Assembly: GCA_029946075.1 (NCBI GenBank)
Contig: JAQSDT010000678.1
Coordinates: 1 to 21,889 of the forward strand
From: a bacterium
Lineage (GTDB): Bacteria; Pseudomonadota; Alphaproteobacteria; Rhizobiales; Xanthobacteraceae
DNA length: 21,889 nucleotides
Reading direction: 5' to 3'
Shown piece after piece: positions 7,542 through 14,346 of the stretch. The position numbers and the translations under genes are program-made. The first letter of the stretch is position 1, and every line of letters begins with the position of its first letter. Below the pieces are notes generated by a model. It did no database searches. It saw only the letters and a list, made by a program, of their open reading frames with translations, and was not told the DNA's origin.

Positions 7542-8048
7542 ATGATCCTAGGTATGAGTACGGCTACTTTTGTCCTGGTGCATGTCGCCATCAGTCTCAT
7601 CGCCATCATCGCGGGCCTGATCGTGATGTTCGGCATGCTCTCCTCGAAACGCCAGGGCGGCTTCACCGCGATCTTCGTGATCTTCACGATCCTGACCAGC
7701 GCCACCGGTTTCGTCATTCCGCCGCTGTTGACCGAAAAATTCCTGCCCTCGCATCTGTTCGGCGTTCTCTCCTTTATCCTGCTCGCGCTCGCCTGTGCCG
7801 CGCTGTACGTGATGAAGCTCAGCGGCTGGTGGCGCGGGCTCTATGTCATCACCGCATTGATCTCGCTCTATCTCAATGTGTTCGTGCTGGTGACACAAAG
7901 CTTTCTCAAGATACCGGCGCTGGCCGTCATTGCGCCCGGCAATCCACCCTCCGGTCCGGTCTTCGCCGTCGTGCAAGGCATCACGCTGGTGTTCTTCGTG
8001 GTCATTATCATCGGCGCGTGGCGGCGTTTCCGGCCCGGTCAGGCCTGA
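7542..8048 (+). CDS. Four-helix integral membrane protein, unknown function
   Basis: This 168-residue protein is almost wholly membrane-embedded. Hydrophobic segments lie at about residues 7-30, 42-60, 70-91 and 97-118, with a final one at about 140-160. That gives four or five helices, with short polar loops such as MLSSKRQGGF and KLSGWWRG. The layout resembles small DUF2306-like or cytochrome-b561-like membrane proteins, but I see no conserved haem-ligating His pair, so I leave it unnamed. ATG follows GGGGGCG by a few bases; a second ATG four codons on is possible. A repeat element starts seven bases after the stop. Confidence 0.8.
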   Translation: MILGMSTATFVLVHVAISLIAIIAGLIVMFGMLSSKRQGGFTAIFVIFTILTSATGFVIPPLLTEKFLPSHLFGVLSFILLALACAALYVMKLSGWWRGLYVITALISLYLNVFVLVTQSFLKIPALAVIAPGNPPSGPVFAVVQGITLVFFVVIIIGAWRRFRPGQA

Positions 8049-8054
8049 GCTTTC

Positions 8055-8153
8055 CGTCATTCCGGGGCGATGCGAAGCATCGAACCCCAATGTGCAATCG
8101 CACATTGTGGAGTCTCGCGGTACTCAGGCGAAGACGCCTGTCCCGGAACGACG
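8055..8153. repeat. Intergenic palindromic repeat with three internal hairpins
   Basis: The 99-base element has inverted ends, CGTCATTCCGGG against CCCGGAACGACG with one mismatch. Inside are three perfect small hairpins in a row: CGATGC-GAA-GCATCG, AATGTGC-AATC-GCACATT and CAGGCG-AAGA-CGCCTG. The ends and the first hairpin match a repeat family I know from Bradyrhizobium intergenic regions. The folded form would look like a three-leaf clover on a closing stem. Confidence 0.8.
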
Positions 8154-8287
8154 CGCAATGAAGAGGAGAATTCTCATGCCGACCATTTCTGCCTCGGTGT
8201 CTCCTCAATCGGGATGCATCCAGAGCGCTACCGGCATCGGACCTACGACGTCCCCATGGCCGCGGCGAACCGGGCCCGCAGGGCTGA

Positions 8288-8358
8288 CCCCGGAATCCAT
8301 CGGGCAGCGACGACGATGGTTAAATGGATTCCGGGTTCGCGCTTCGCGCGCCCCGGAC
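8288..8358. repeat. Second intergenic repeat, partial palindrome
   Basis: CCCCGGAATCCAT is matched by ATGGATTCCGGG 30 bases on, followed by a small GCGC-TTC-GCGC hairpin and a terminal CCCCGG. This is a variant of the same broad repeat class as the element at 8055. About 130 bases between the two hold no gene I can support, although an AGAGGAG-ATG start signal at 8164-8178 opens a short frame that runs into this repeat. Confidence 0.65.
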
Positions 8359-8401
8359 TGACGACCCCCACCCCCATCAAATCGCCGCAAATGTCCCCGC
8401 T

Positions 8402-8429
8402 TTTGCGGTGGGGAAATACCTCCTATAGT
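8402..8429 (+). promoter_or_regulatory. Possible promoter of murA
   Basis: TTTGCG and TATAGT are spaced by 16 bases, with TATAGT ending 25 bases before the murA ATG. The -10 box is good and the -35 box weak. The position suits a vegetative promoter driving the murA cluster, but nothing else confirms it. Confidence 0.3.
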
Positions 8430-8454
8430 TTGTGGATATTCAAAAGGGGTTGGC

Positions 8455-9744
8455 ATGGACCGCATTCGTATTGTCGGCGGCAGCAAGCTCAACGGCACCA
8501 TTGCCATTTCAGGGGCGAAGAACGCGGCGCTGCCGCTGATGATCGCAGCCCTGCTGACCGAGGAAACGCTGATCCTCGACAACGTGCCGCGGCTCGCGGA
8601 CGTCGCGCAGTTGCAGCGCATTCTCGGCAATCACGGCGTCGATATCATGTCGGCGGGCAAGCGGCCGGGCGACCGCGAATACCAGGGCCAGACCCTGCAC
8701 ATTTCGGCGGCCGACATCATCGACACCACCGCGCCCTACGATCTGGTGTCGCGGATGCGCGCCAGTTTCTGGGTGATCGCGCCGCTGCTGGCGCGGATGC
8801 ACGAGGCTAAGGTTTCGTTGCCCGGCGGCTGCGCCATCGGCACGCGGCCGGTGGATTTGCTGATCATGGCGCTGGAAAAGCTCGGCGCCGAACTTGCCAT
8901 CGACGGCGGCTATGTCGTGGCGAAAGCGCCCGGCGGCCTGCGTGGGGCTGCGATCGATTTTCCCAAGGTCACGGTGAGCGGTACGCACGTCGCGCTGATG
9001 GCGGCGACGCTGGCCAGGGGCACGACCGTCATCACCAACGCCGCCTGCGAGCCTGAAATAACTGATGTCGCCGATTGCCTGAACAAGATGGGGGCCCGCG
9101 TCAGCGGCGCCGGCACGCCCCGCATCGTCGTCGAGGGCGTCGAGAAGCTGCACGGCGCGCGGCACACCGTGCTGCCCGACCGGATCGAGGCCGGCACCTA
9201 CGCCATGGCGGTCGCGATGACCGGCGGCGACGTGCAGCTCGCCGGCGCCCGTCCCGAACTGCTGCAATCGGCGCTCGACGTGCTGACGGCGGCCGGCGCC
9301 GAGATCACGGTCAACGATCACGGCATTCGCGTCGCCAGAAACGGCGCCGGGATCCGCCCCGTTTCGGTGTCGACGGCGCCGTTCCCGGGGTTCCCGACCG
9401 ATCTGCAGGCGCAACTGATGGCGCTGATGGCCTGCGCCGGCGGCGCCTCGCAGATCACCGAAACGATCTTCGAGAATCGATTCATGCATGTGCAGGAACT
9501 GGCACGGTTCGGTGCGCGCATATCCCTCGACGGCGAGACCGCGACCATCGACGGTACCGCGAAGCTGCGCGGCGCGCCTGTGATGGCGACCGATTTGCGG
9601 GCTTCGGTGTCGCTGGTCATCGCGGGTCTTGCGGCGGAGGGTGAAACCATGGTCAACCGCATCTACCACCTCGACCGCGGCTTCGAGCGGCTGGAGGAAA
9701 AGCTGTCCGCCTGCGGCGCGTCGATCCAGCGCATCAGCGACTGA
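8455..9744 (+). CDS. murA: UDP-N-acetylglucosamine 1-carboxyvinyltransferase MurA
   Basis: This enzyme transfers enolpyruvate from phosphoenolpyruvate to UDP-GlcNAc, the first committed step of peptidoglycan synthesis in the cytoplasm. At 429 residues it has the usual length. SGAKNAALPLM at 19-29 contains the substrate-binding Lys22-Asn23 pair. The loop GGCAIGTRPVDL carries the catalytic Cys at residue 126, the residue attacked by fosfomycin, so the ordinary Cys form is present. The two halves show the inside-out alpha/beta repeats of the EPSP-synthase fold, including FPTDLQAQLMAL. ATG is preceded by AAGGGG. The DUF2948 gene follows after 21 bases, so the two are probably co-transcribed. Confidence 0.98.
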   Translation: MDRIRIVGGSKLNGTIAISGAKNAALPLMIAALLTEETLILDNVPRLADVAQLQRILGNHGVDIMSAGKRPGDREYQGQTLHISAADIIDTTAPYDLVSRMRASFWVIAPLLARMHEAKVSLPGGCAIGTRPVDLLIMALEKLGAELAIDGGYVVAKAPGGLRGAAIDFPKVTVSGTHVALMAATLARGTTVITNAACEPEITDVADCLNKMGARVSGAGTPRIVVEGVEKLHGARHTVLPDRIEAGTYAMAVAMTGGDVQLAGARPELLQSALDVLTAAGAEITVNDHGIRVARNGAGIRPVSVSTAPFPGFPTDLQAQLMALMACAGGASQITETIFENRFMHVQELARFGARISLDGETATIDGTAKLRGAPVMATDLRASVSLVIAGLAAEGETMVNRIYHLDRGFERLEEKLSACGASIQRISD

Positions 9745-9765
9745 CCCTTATTCGAGAATCCTGCG

Positions 9766-10212
9766 ATGCCCGCGCCCGACCAGCTCAAATTGATCGCGCT
9801 CGACCCCGACGATCTCGCGGTCATTTCCGCGCATGTGCAGGACGCCCGCGTGCAGGCTTGCGACATCGTCTGGCGGCAGGACGAGAAGCGTCTGGTGGTC
9901 GGGCTGAACCGGCTCGATTGGGAGCAGACGCTGTCGGGCGGAACCGCCCCGCGCCGGTCCGTCGCGGCGTTGCGGTTCGACCGGGTGCTGGCATGCAAGT
10001 CGCGTAACATCGATCTGGACCGGCCCGAGGCGATCATGGAGCTGGTCGGGATCGAATTTCATCCCGCCGAGGCCCCCGGTGGCAGTGCGCTGCTGCTGTT
10101 CAGCCATGGCGGGGCACTGCGGCTGGACGTCGAATGCCTGGAATGCGAGCTGACCGATCTCGGCACCGATGACCTCGGCACCAGCGACCTCGCCATCGCC
10201 CCGGAGGGGTAG
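9766..10212 (+). CDS. DUF2948 family protein
   Basis: This 148-residue cytoplasmic protein belongs to DUF2948, a family of unknown function that in alphaproteobacteria commonly sits between murA and hisD, as here. The recognisable parts are LIALDPDDLAVISAHVQDA at the start, the central RLVVGLNRLDWE, a VAALRFDRVLACKSRNID segment, and the LLLFSHGGALRLDVECLECEL C-terminus. It has no membrane segments or signal. The start ATG lies 21 bases after murA. Family placement rests on both sequence and position. No biochemical role is known. Confidence 0.92.
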   Translation: MPAPDQLKLIALDPDDLAVISAHVQDARVQACDIVWRQDEKRLVVGLNRLDWEQTLSGGTAPRRSVAALRFDRVLACKSRNIDLDRPEAIMELVGIEFHPAEAPGGSALLLFSHGGALRLDVECLECELTDLGTDDLGTSDLAIAPEG

Positions 10213-10228
10213 GGTTGCACCCTCTATC

Positions 10229-10360
10229 GTCGTCCCCGCGAAAGCGAGGACCCATAACCACGAATGTGAGCTGCGAAGCTGGATTTTTGGCTGTAGCTCG
10301 CCAAACCAGAACCTTCAGTGGTTATGGGTCCCGGCTCGCGCTTCGCTTGGCCGGGACGAC
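10229..10360. repeat. Intergenic palindromic repeat between DUF2948 and hisD
   Basis: The 132-base element has inverted ends GTCGTCCC/GGGACGAC and a longer internal inverted pair, CCCATAACCAC at 10251-10261 and GTGGTTATGGG at 10319-10328 plus one preceding base. An unrelated loop of about 57 bases lies between them. GTCGTCCCCGCGAAAGCGAGGACCC is typical of a Bradyrhizobium repeat family. It fills most of the gap inside the cluster. Confidence 0.8.
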
Positions 10361-10432
10361 GTGAAGGGTTGACCTCCACATGCCGCCGCGCCATTGAGCA
10401 TAGGCCTCTAGTCCCGATCCAAGAAAGCCCCC

Positions 10433-11728
10433 ATGCCCGTTCGCCTGGATAGACACAGCGCTGATTTTGCTGAGCAATTTGCGGCGTTTCTCGCCGCCAA
10501 GCGCGAGGTTTCGGCCGATGTCGAGCGGGCGACAAGGGCGATCGTCGACGACGTGGCCGCGCGCGGCGATGCCGCCCTGATCGAGGCGACGAAAAAATTC
10601 GACCGGCTCGACATCGACGCCGGCGGCCTGCGGGTGACCGCGGCTGAAATCGATGCCGCGGTGAAGGCCTGCGATGCGGCGACGCTGGAGGCCCTGAAAT
10701 TCGCGCGCGACCGGATCGAGGCGTTTCATGCCAGGCAAATGCCGAAGGACGAGCGTTTCACCGATGCGCTCGGCGTCGAGCTCGGCTGGCGCTGGAGCGC
10801 GGTCGACGCGGTCGGACTTTACGTGCCCGGCGGCACCGCCGCCTATCCGTCCTCGGTGCTGATGAACGCGGTGCCGGCCCGGGTCGCCGGCGTGCCGCGC
10901 GTCGTCATGGTGGTGCCGTCGCCGGACGGCAAGCTCAATCCGCTGGTGCTGGCGGCCGCTCACCTCGGCGGCGTCTCCGAAATCTACCGCGTCGGCGGCG
11001 CACAGGCCGTGGCGGCGCTGGCCTATGGCACGGCGACGATCGCGCCGGTGGCGAAGATCGTCGGCCCCGGCAATGCCTATGTCGCCGCCGCCAAGCGGCA
11101 GGTGTTCGGCAAGGTCGGCATCGACATGATCGCCGGTCCGTCCGAAGTGCTCGTCATTGCCGACGACACCGGCAATGCCGGCTGGATCGCGGCCGATCTG
11201 CTGGCGCAGGCCGAGCACGACGCCAGCGCCCAATCGATCCTGATCACCGACAGCGCAAGGCTCGTCGCCGAGGTCGAACGCGCGGTGGAATCCCAGCTGG
11301 CGACGCTGCCGCGCGCCGAGATCGCGCGGGCCTCGTGGAAGGATTTCGGCGCCATCATCATGGTCAAAAAGCTCGACGAGGCCATCGAACTCGCCAACGC
11401 CATCGCCGCCGAGCATCTCGAAATCATGACCGCGGATGCCGAAGCGCTGTCCGCAAAGGTCCGCAACGCCGGCGCGATCTTCCTCGGATCGCATACGCCG
11501 GAGGCGATCGGCGACTATGTCGGCGGCTCCAACCACGTGCTGCCGACGGCGCGTTCGGCGCGGTTTTCGTCCGGGCTCGGCGTGCTAGACTTCATGAAGC
11601 GCACCTCGATTCTCAAATGCGGGCCGGACCAGTTGCGCGCGCTGGGGCCTGCCGCGATGACCTTGGGTAAAGCCGAGGGCCTCGACGCCCATTCACGCTC
11701 GATCGGATTGCGTCTCAATTTGTCATGA
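10433..11728 (+). CDS. hisD: Histidinol dehydrogenase HisD
   Basis: HisD performs the last two oxidations of histidine synthesis, turning L-histidinol into L-histidine with two NAD and a zinc ion. The 431-residue protein shows the full set of family motifs: VGLYVPGGTAAYPSSVLM (127-144), RVGGAQAVAALAYGT (186-200), KIVGPGNAYV, DMIAGPSEVLV (231-241), and AEHDASAQ with the zinc ligands Gln259 and His262. The catalytic pair Glu327-His328 lies in IAAEHLE, and DYVGGSNHVLPT supplies the Asp ligand at 361. The HSRSIGLR end carries the last ligand His. Nothing is missing. The stop overlaps the next gene in an ATGA, so translation is coupled. A repeat lies upstream of the start, so the gene may have its own promoter. 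Confidence 0.98.
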   Translation: MPVRLDRHSADFAEQFAAFLAAKREVSADVERATRAIVDDVAARGDAALIEATKKFDRLDIDAGGLRVTAAEIDAAVKACDAATLEALKFARDRIEAFHARQMPKDERFTDALGVELGWRWSAVDAVGLYVPGGTAAYPSSVLMNAVPARVAGVPRVVMVVPSPDGKLNPLVLAAAHLGGVSEIYRVGGAQAVAALAYGTATIAPVAKIVGPGNAYVAAAKRQVFGKVGIDMIAGPSEVLVIADDTGNAGWIAADLLAQAEHDASAQSILITDSARLVAEVERAVESQLATLPRAEIARASWKDFGAIIMVKKLDEAIELANAIAAEHLEIMTADAEALSAKVRNAGAIFLGSHTPEAIGDYVGGSNHVLPTARSARFSSGLGVLDFMKRTSILKCGPDQLRALGPAAMTLGKAEGLDAHSRSIGLRLNLS

Positions 11729-12228
11729 CCAGGCCGCCGCCAGACGAGGACAGTAACAATCGCATCGTCGCGGTGACGCTCGACGAGGAGTCGATCGGCC
11801 GTTCCGGTCCCGATATCGAGCACGAGCGCGCGATCGCGATCTACGACCTGATCGAGGAGAACGTGTTCGCGCCGGAAGGCGCGCCGGAGGGGCCGTTCAC
11901 GCTGCACCTCGCCATCACCGGCAACCGGCTGATGTTCGACATCCGCCGCGAGGACGGCACGCCCGTGGTGGCGCATCTCTTGTCGCTGACGCCGTTCCGG
12001 CGGATCGTGAAGGACTATTTCATGATCTGCGACAGCTATTATCAGGCGATCCGCACCGCCACGACCGACAAGATCGAGGCGATCGACATGGGCCGCCGCG
12101 GCATCCATGACGAAGGCTCGCGCACGCTGCAGGAACGTCTGAAGGGCAAGGTGCGCATCGATTTCGAAACCTCGCGCCGCCTGTTCACGCTGATCTGCGT
12201 CTTGCACTGGAAGGGGCAGGACGCATGA
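11725..12228 (+). CDS. UPF0262 family protein
   Basis: This 167-residue cytoplasmic protein is UPF0262, an uncharacterised family that in alphaproteobacteria sits directly after hisD. Diagnostic segments are IVAVTLDEESIGRSGPDIEHER near the start, the central LHLAITGNRLMFDIRRED, and FRRIVKDYFMICDSYYQAIR. Its ATG overlaps the hisD stop by one base in ATGA. The last codons and the TGA lie inside the inverted repeat that begins at 12221, so the C-terminus (GQDA) may have been altered by that element. Role unknown; the conserved neighbourhood suggests housekeeping. Confidence 0.95.
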   Translation: MTRPPPDEDSNNRIVAVTLDEESIGRSGPDIEHERAIAIYDLIEENVFAPEGAPEGPFTLHLAITGNRLMFDIRREDGTPVVAHLLSLTPFRRIVKDYFMICDSYYQAIRTATTDKIEAIDMGRRGIHDEGSRTLQERLKGKVRIDFETSRRLFTLICVLHWKGQDA

Positions 12229-12269
12229 CCCCGAAAAGTGCGAAGCGGTTTTTGGACAAGGTCATGCGT
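12221..12269. repeat. Short palindromic repeat overlapping the UPF0262 stop
   Basis: ACGCATGACC at 12221-12230 and GGTCATGCGT at 12260-12269 are perfect ten-base inverted repeats around CCGAAAAGTGCGAAGCGG. This is the common rhizobial GCATGACCCCGAAAAGTG repeat. GACGCATG at 12220-12227 recurs at 12340-12347, over the start of the next gene. Confidence 0.75.
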
Positions 12270-12344
12270 CAGAAAAAGGCAATGACGCTGGTTTCAAAGC
12301 GATCCTTCGAGAGGGTTACGCTCCAAACAAGAGCGGCGTGACGC

Positions 12345-12812
12345 ATGGAGGCGCCGCCCCGCGCGCGCAATCCGCAGGCCGTGTTGTTCGCATGCGGCTT
12401 CAACAGCGTTCGCTCGCCGATGGCCGAAAGCCTGCTGCGGCAGATGTTTCCCCAAGGCCTTTATGTGAAGTCGGCCGGCGTCCGTCCCGGCGAGCTCGAT
12501 CCGTTCGCGGTCGCCGTGATGGCCGAACTCGGCCAGGATATTTCAGGCCACCGGCCGATGACGTTCGAGGAGCTCGAGGATTGGGAAGGGCTCAATTTCG
12601 ATCTCATCATCACGCTGTCGCCCGAGGCGCACCACAAGGCGCTGAAGCTGACGCATACCATTGCGGCCGACGTTGAATATTGGCCGACGCCGGACCCCAC
12701 CACCACCGAAGGCAGCCGCGAGCAGAAGCTCGCCGCCTATCGCGACGTCTGCGACGGCCTGCTGATGCGCATCCGCCGGCGGTTTTCGAAGGCCGGTGCA
12801 GCGAGCGAGTAG
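12345..12812 (+). CDS. Low-molecular-weight protein-tyrosine-phosphatase-like protein
   Basis: This 155-residue protein has the low-molecular-weight phosphatase / arsenate reductase fold. The phosphate loop at residues 17-24 is CGFNSVRS, with nucleophile Cys17 and Arg23 in CX5R spacing. The general acid is Asp117 in WPTPDP. FDLIITLSPEAHHKA is the usual second beta strand and helix. It could be a tyrosine phosphatase or an arsenate-reductase-like enzyme; the sequence does not decide, and the second Cys pair of thioredoxin-coupled ArsC is not seen. It belongs by position to the UPF0262 neighbourhood, but a repeat now separates the two. The ATG lacks a clear ribosome-binding site, perhaps because the repeat displaced it. 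Confidence 0.92.
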   Translation: MEAPPRARNPQAVLFACGFNSVRSPMAESLLRQMFPQGLYVKSAGVRPGELDPFAVAVMAELGQDISGHRPMTFEELEDWEGLNFDLIITLSPEAHHKALKLTHTIAADVEYWPTPDPTTTEGSREQKLAAYRDVCDGLLMRIRRRFSKAGAASE

Positions 12813-12819
12813 CTAGCGG

Positions 12820-12943
12820 TCGTTCCTGCGAAAGCAGGAACCCATACGCCGCGGCGGCGCGATTGGAGGAAGTGCCAGTCGCCTTGTTATTCGCCATCAT
12901 AACCGGCTGTGGTTATGGGCCCCTGCGTTCGCAGGGGCGACGA
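12820..12943. repeat. Intergenic palindromic repeat before maf
   Basis: The element opens with the hairpin TTCCTGCGAAAGCAGGAA (12823-12840) and closes with CCCCTGCGTTCGCAGGGG (12920-12937), with CCCATA/TATGGG as an outer pair. It is related to the element at 10229 by its CCTGCGAAAGCAGGAACCCATA layout. The spacer of about 75 bases holds no gene. Confidence 0.75.
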
Positions 12944-13048
12944 TAGTGCAGCCACAACAATCACTTGTTCCCCGGTTGTGGAATGGAGTGCCTTCCGATA
13001 GGTTCCGCGCGCGCTCCGCCGAATCCCAAATCTCCGACATATCAATCC

Positions 13049-13672
13049 ATGCTTGGCCGTCCCAAACTCGTTCTCGCTTCCGGCTCGCCGCGGCGCCTCA
13101 GCCTGCTCAACCAGGCGGGCATCGAGCCCGATGCGCTGCGCCCGGCGGATGTCGACGAGACCCCGAAGCGGGGCGAATTGCCGCGCGCCTGCGCCAATCG
13201 TCTGGCCCGCGCCAAGGCCGATGCGGCGCTGAAATCGGTCCAGCTCGACGACGAATTGCGCGGCGCCTTCATCCTCGCCGCCGATACCGTGGTGGCGGTC
13301 GGCCGCCGCATCCTGCCCAAGGCCAATCTGGTCGATGAAGCGGCGCAGTGCCTGCGGCTGCTGTCGGGCCGCAACCACCGCGTCTACACGGCGGTCTGCC
13401 TGGTGACGCCGAAGGAGGCGTTCCGCCAACGCCTGATCGAGACCCGCGTGCGCTTCAAGCGGCTCAGCGACGAGGACATCCAGGCCTATATCGGTTCCGG
13501 CGAATGGCGCGGCAAAGCCGGCGGCTACGCCGTGCAGGGCATCGCCGGTTCCTTCGTGGTCAAGATGGTCGGTTCCTACACCAACGTCGTCGGCCTGCCG
13601 CTCTACGAGACCGCGACGCTGCTGGGCGGCGAGAGCTTCCCGATCCGGTTCGGTTGGCTCAATGCCAGCTGA
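13049..13672 (+). CDS. maf: Maf-family nucleotide pyrophosphatase
   Basis: Maf proteins hydrolyse non-canonical or certain canonical nucleoside triphosphates (dTTP, UTP or 7-methyl-GTP, by subgroup) to monophosphates and have been linked to septum formation. I start at the ATG at 13049, giving 207 residues, because residue 1 onward, MLGRPKLVLASGSPRR, is the family N-terminus; the longer open frame begins inside unrelated sequence. Key motifs are SGSPRR (11-16), ADVDE (33-37), AADTVV with Asp79, and GKAGGYAVQGIAG. Which subgroup applies cannot be told with certainty. The ribosome-binding site is weak. The 3' end overlaps yacG by 11 bases, so the two are translated together. Confidence 0.95.
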   Translation: MLGRPKLVLASGSPRRLSLLNQAGIEPDALRPADVDETPKRGELPRACANRLARAKADAALKSVQLDDELRGAFILAADTVVAVGRRILPKANLVDEAAQCLRLLSGRNHRVYTAVCLVTPKEAFRQRLIETRVRFKRLSDEDIQAYIGSGEWRGKAGGYAVQGIAGSFVVKMVGSYTNVVGLPLYETATLLGGESFPIRFGWLNAS

Positions 13673-13850
13673 CAGCCCAGAGGATGCGGGCAAGGTTTCG
13701 GGCAAGCGCTGCCTGGAATGCGGCAAACCTGCCGATCCCGCGACGCTCCCGTTCTGTTCCAAACGCTGCCGCGACGTCGACCTGAACCGCTGGCTTTCCG
13801 GCACCTACGTCATCCCCGGCCGCCCCACCGACCCGGAAGACGCCGAATAG
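13662..13850 (+). CDS. yacG: DNA gyrase inhibitor YacG
   Basis: YacG is a small zinc protein that binds GyrB and blocks DNA gyrase in characterised bacteria. The 62 residues contain the four zinc-binding Cys at 17, 20, 32 and 36 (CLEC...FCSKRC), then RDVDLNRWLSGTYVIPG, the conserved helix and tail. The C-terminal acidic stretch is usual. The start ATG lies within the end of maf (11-base overlap), a very common arrangement. It is the last protein gene of the housekeeping cluster, followed by tRNA-Phe 171 bases later. Confidence 0.96.
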   Translation: MPADSPEDAGKVSGKRCLECGKPADPATLPFCSKRCRDVDLNRWLSGTYVIPGRPTDPEDAE

Positions 13851-13901
13851 CCCTGATTCGCCAACAATTTGGGGTGAGTGCCGAAGCGGGGCCGCGCCCA
13901 G

Positions 13902-13948
13902 CGAAGCCGCAGGCGAGATGCGGGCTTGCCTCGCCGAAGCCGCAGGCG
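13902..13948. repeat. Two copies of a 15-base direct repeat after yacG
   Basis: CGAAGCCGCAGGCGA occurs at 13902-13916 and again at 13934-13948, with a near palindrome between. It lies in the 171-base gap between yacG and tRNA-Phe, which is otherwise empty. Significance unknown. Confidence 0.6.
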
Positions 13949-14021
13949 AAGGCGGGTGGACATGACCGCCTGACCTTACTATAAACCGCCCGCTCGCACG
14001 GCCTTTGTGGCCCTCGGGTAT

Positions 14022-14097
14022 GCCCAGGTAGCTCAGTTGGTAGAGCATGCGACTGAAAATCGCAGTGTCGGTGGTTCGATCCCGCCCCTGGGCACCA
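14022..14097 (+). tRNA. tRNA-Phe (anticodon GAA)
   Basis: A 76-base cloverleaf. The acceptor arm GCCCAGG pairs with CCTGGGC, the D-arm reads AGCTCAGTTGGTAGAGC, and the anticodon stem TGCGA/TCGCA encloses CTGAAAA, giving anticodon GAA. The T-arm is GGTGGTTCGATCCCGCC with one T-G pair, and the 3' ACCA is encoded. Its 3' 14 bases and the following T are repeated 805 bases downstream, so the gene has served as an integration site and remains intact. Confidence 0.97.
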
Positions 14098-14098
14098 T
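14084..14098 (+). repeat. Probable left attachment core (tRNA-Phe 3' end)
   Basis: GCCCCTGGGCACCAT spans the 3' T-stem and acceptor end of tRNA-Phe plus one base. An identical copy lies at 14889-14903. Integrases of the tyrosine family commonly use this part of tRNA genes and leave such direct repeats. Confidence 0.7.
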
Positions 14099-14103
14099 GA
14101 CTT

Positions 14104-14153
14104 CTACCCACCAAATGTCGGTGGTTCGATTCCCGATCTCACGCCACATGAAG
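14104..14153 (+). repeat. Decayed copy of the tRNA-Phe T-arm (first)
   Basis: TGTCGGTGGTTCGAT at 14116-14130 is identical to 14066-14080 in tRNA-Phe, but the downstream half no longer pairs into a T-stem. The whole block, CTACCCA through CATGAAG, is also an imperfect copy of the block at 14235-14288. Confidence 0.6.
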
Positions 14154-14194
14154 CGCTATGGAACGCGGTGAAGAGCCGCAAGCGGCTCTCACAT

Positions 14195-14212
14195 GGGTAG
14201 GAATCTGGGTAG
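14195..14212 (+). repeat. Left copy of an 18-base repeat flanking the decarboxylase-like gene
   Basis: GGGTAGGAATCTGGGTAG matches GGGTAGCGATCTGGGTAG at 14809-14826 in 16 of 18 positions. The two copies lie inside the attachment cores at opposite ends, in the same orientation. They may be recombinase arm-binding sites or ends of an earlier insertion. Confidence 0.55.
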
Positions 14213-14234
14213 CGACGAAAATCGAACTGGCGTC

Positions 14235-14288
14235 CTACCCAGCCGATTTGTCCGTGGTTCTATTCCCACCTTTGAAAATCTACATGAG
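14235..14288 (+). repeat. Decayed copy of the tRNA-Phe T-arm (second)
   Basis: TGTCCGTGGTTCTAT at 14249-14263 matches the tRNA-Phe T-arm at 13 of 15 positions, preceded by CTACCCA and followed about 20 bases later by CATGAG, as in the block at 14104. It has no tRNA fold left. Confidence 0.5.
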
Positions 14289-14346
14289 CCGTTGCAGGCG
14301 CGATTGCGTGTTGTCGTCGACAACAACTCGGTGCGCCACACGGCGG

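Noticed and set aside
8055..8358. Possible CRISPR-like array from closely spaced hairpins
   Set aside because: The hairpins differ in sequence and there is no regular direct repeat and spacer pattern, nor any cas gene.
8158..8361. Short frame behind a good AGAGGAG signal, starting at ATG 8158 or 8176
   Set aside because: Most of it is translated repeat sequence and no family is recognisable. It may be the truncated start of a lost gene, but this cannot be supported.
8509..9669. 386-residue open frame opposite murA
   Set aside because: Antisense shadow of an unmistakable murA; composition is His/Arg/Gly-rich and no ribosome-binding site supports it.
10322..11536. 404-residue open frame opposite hisD
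   Set aside because: Antisense shadow of hisD extending into a repeat element; no conserved motif.
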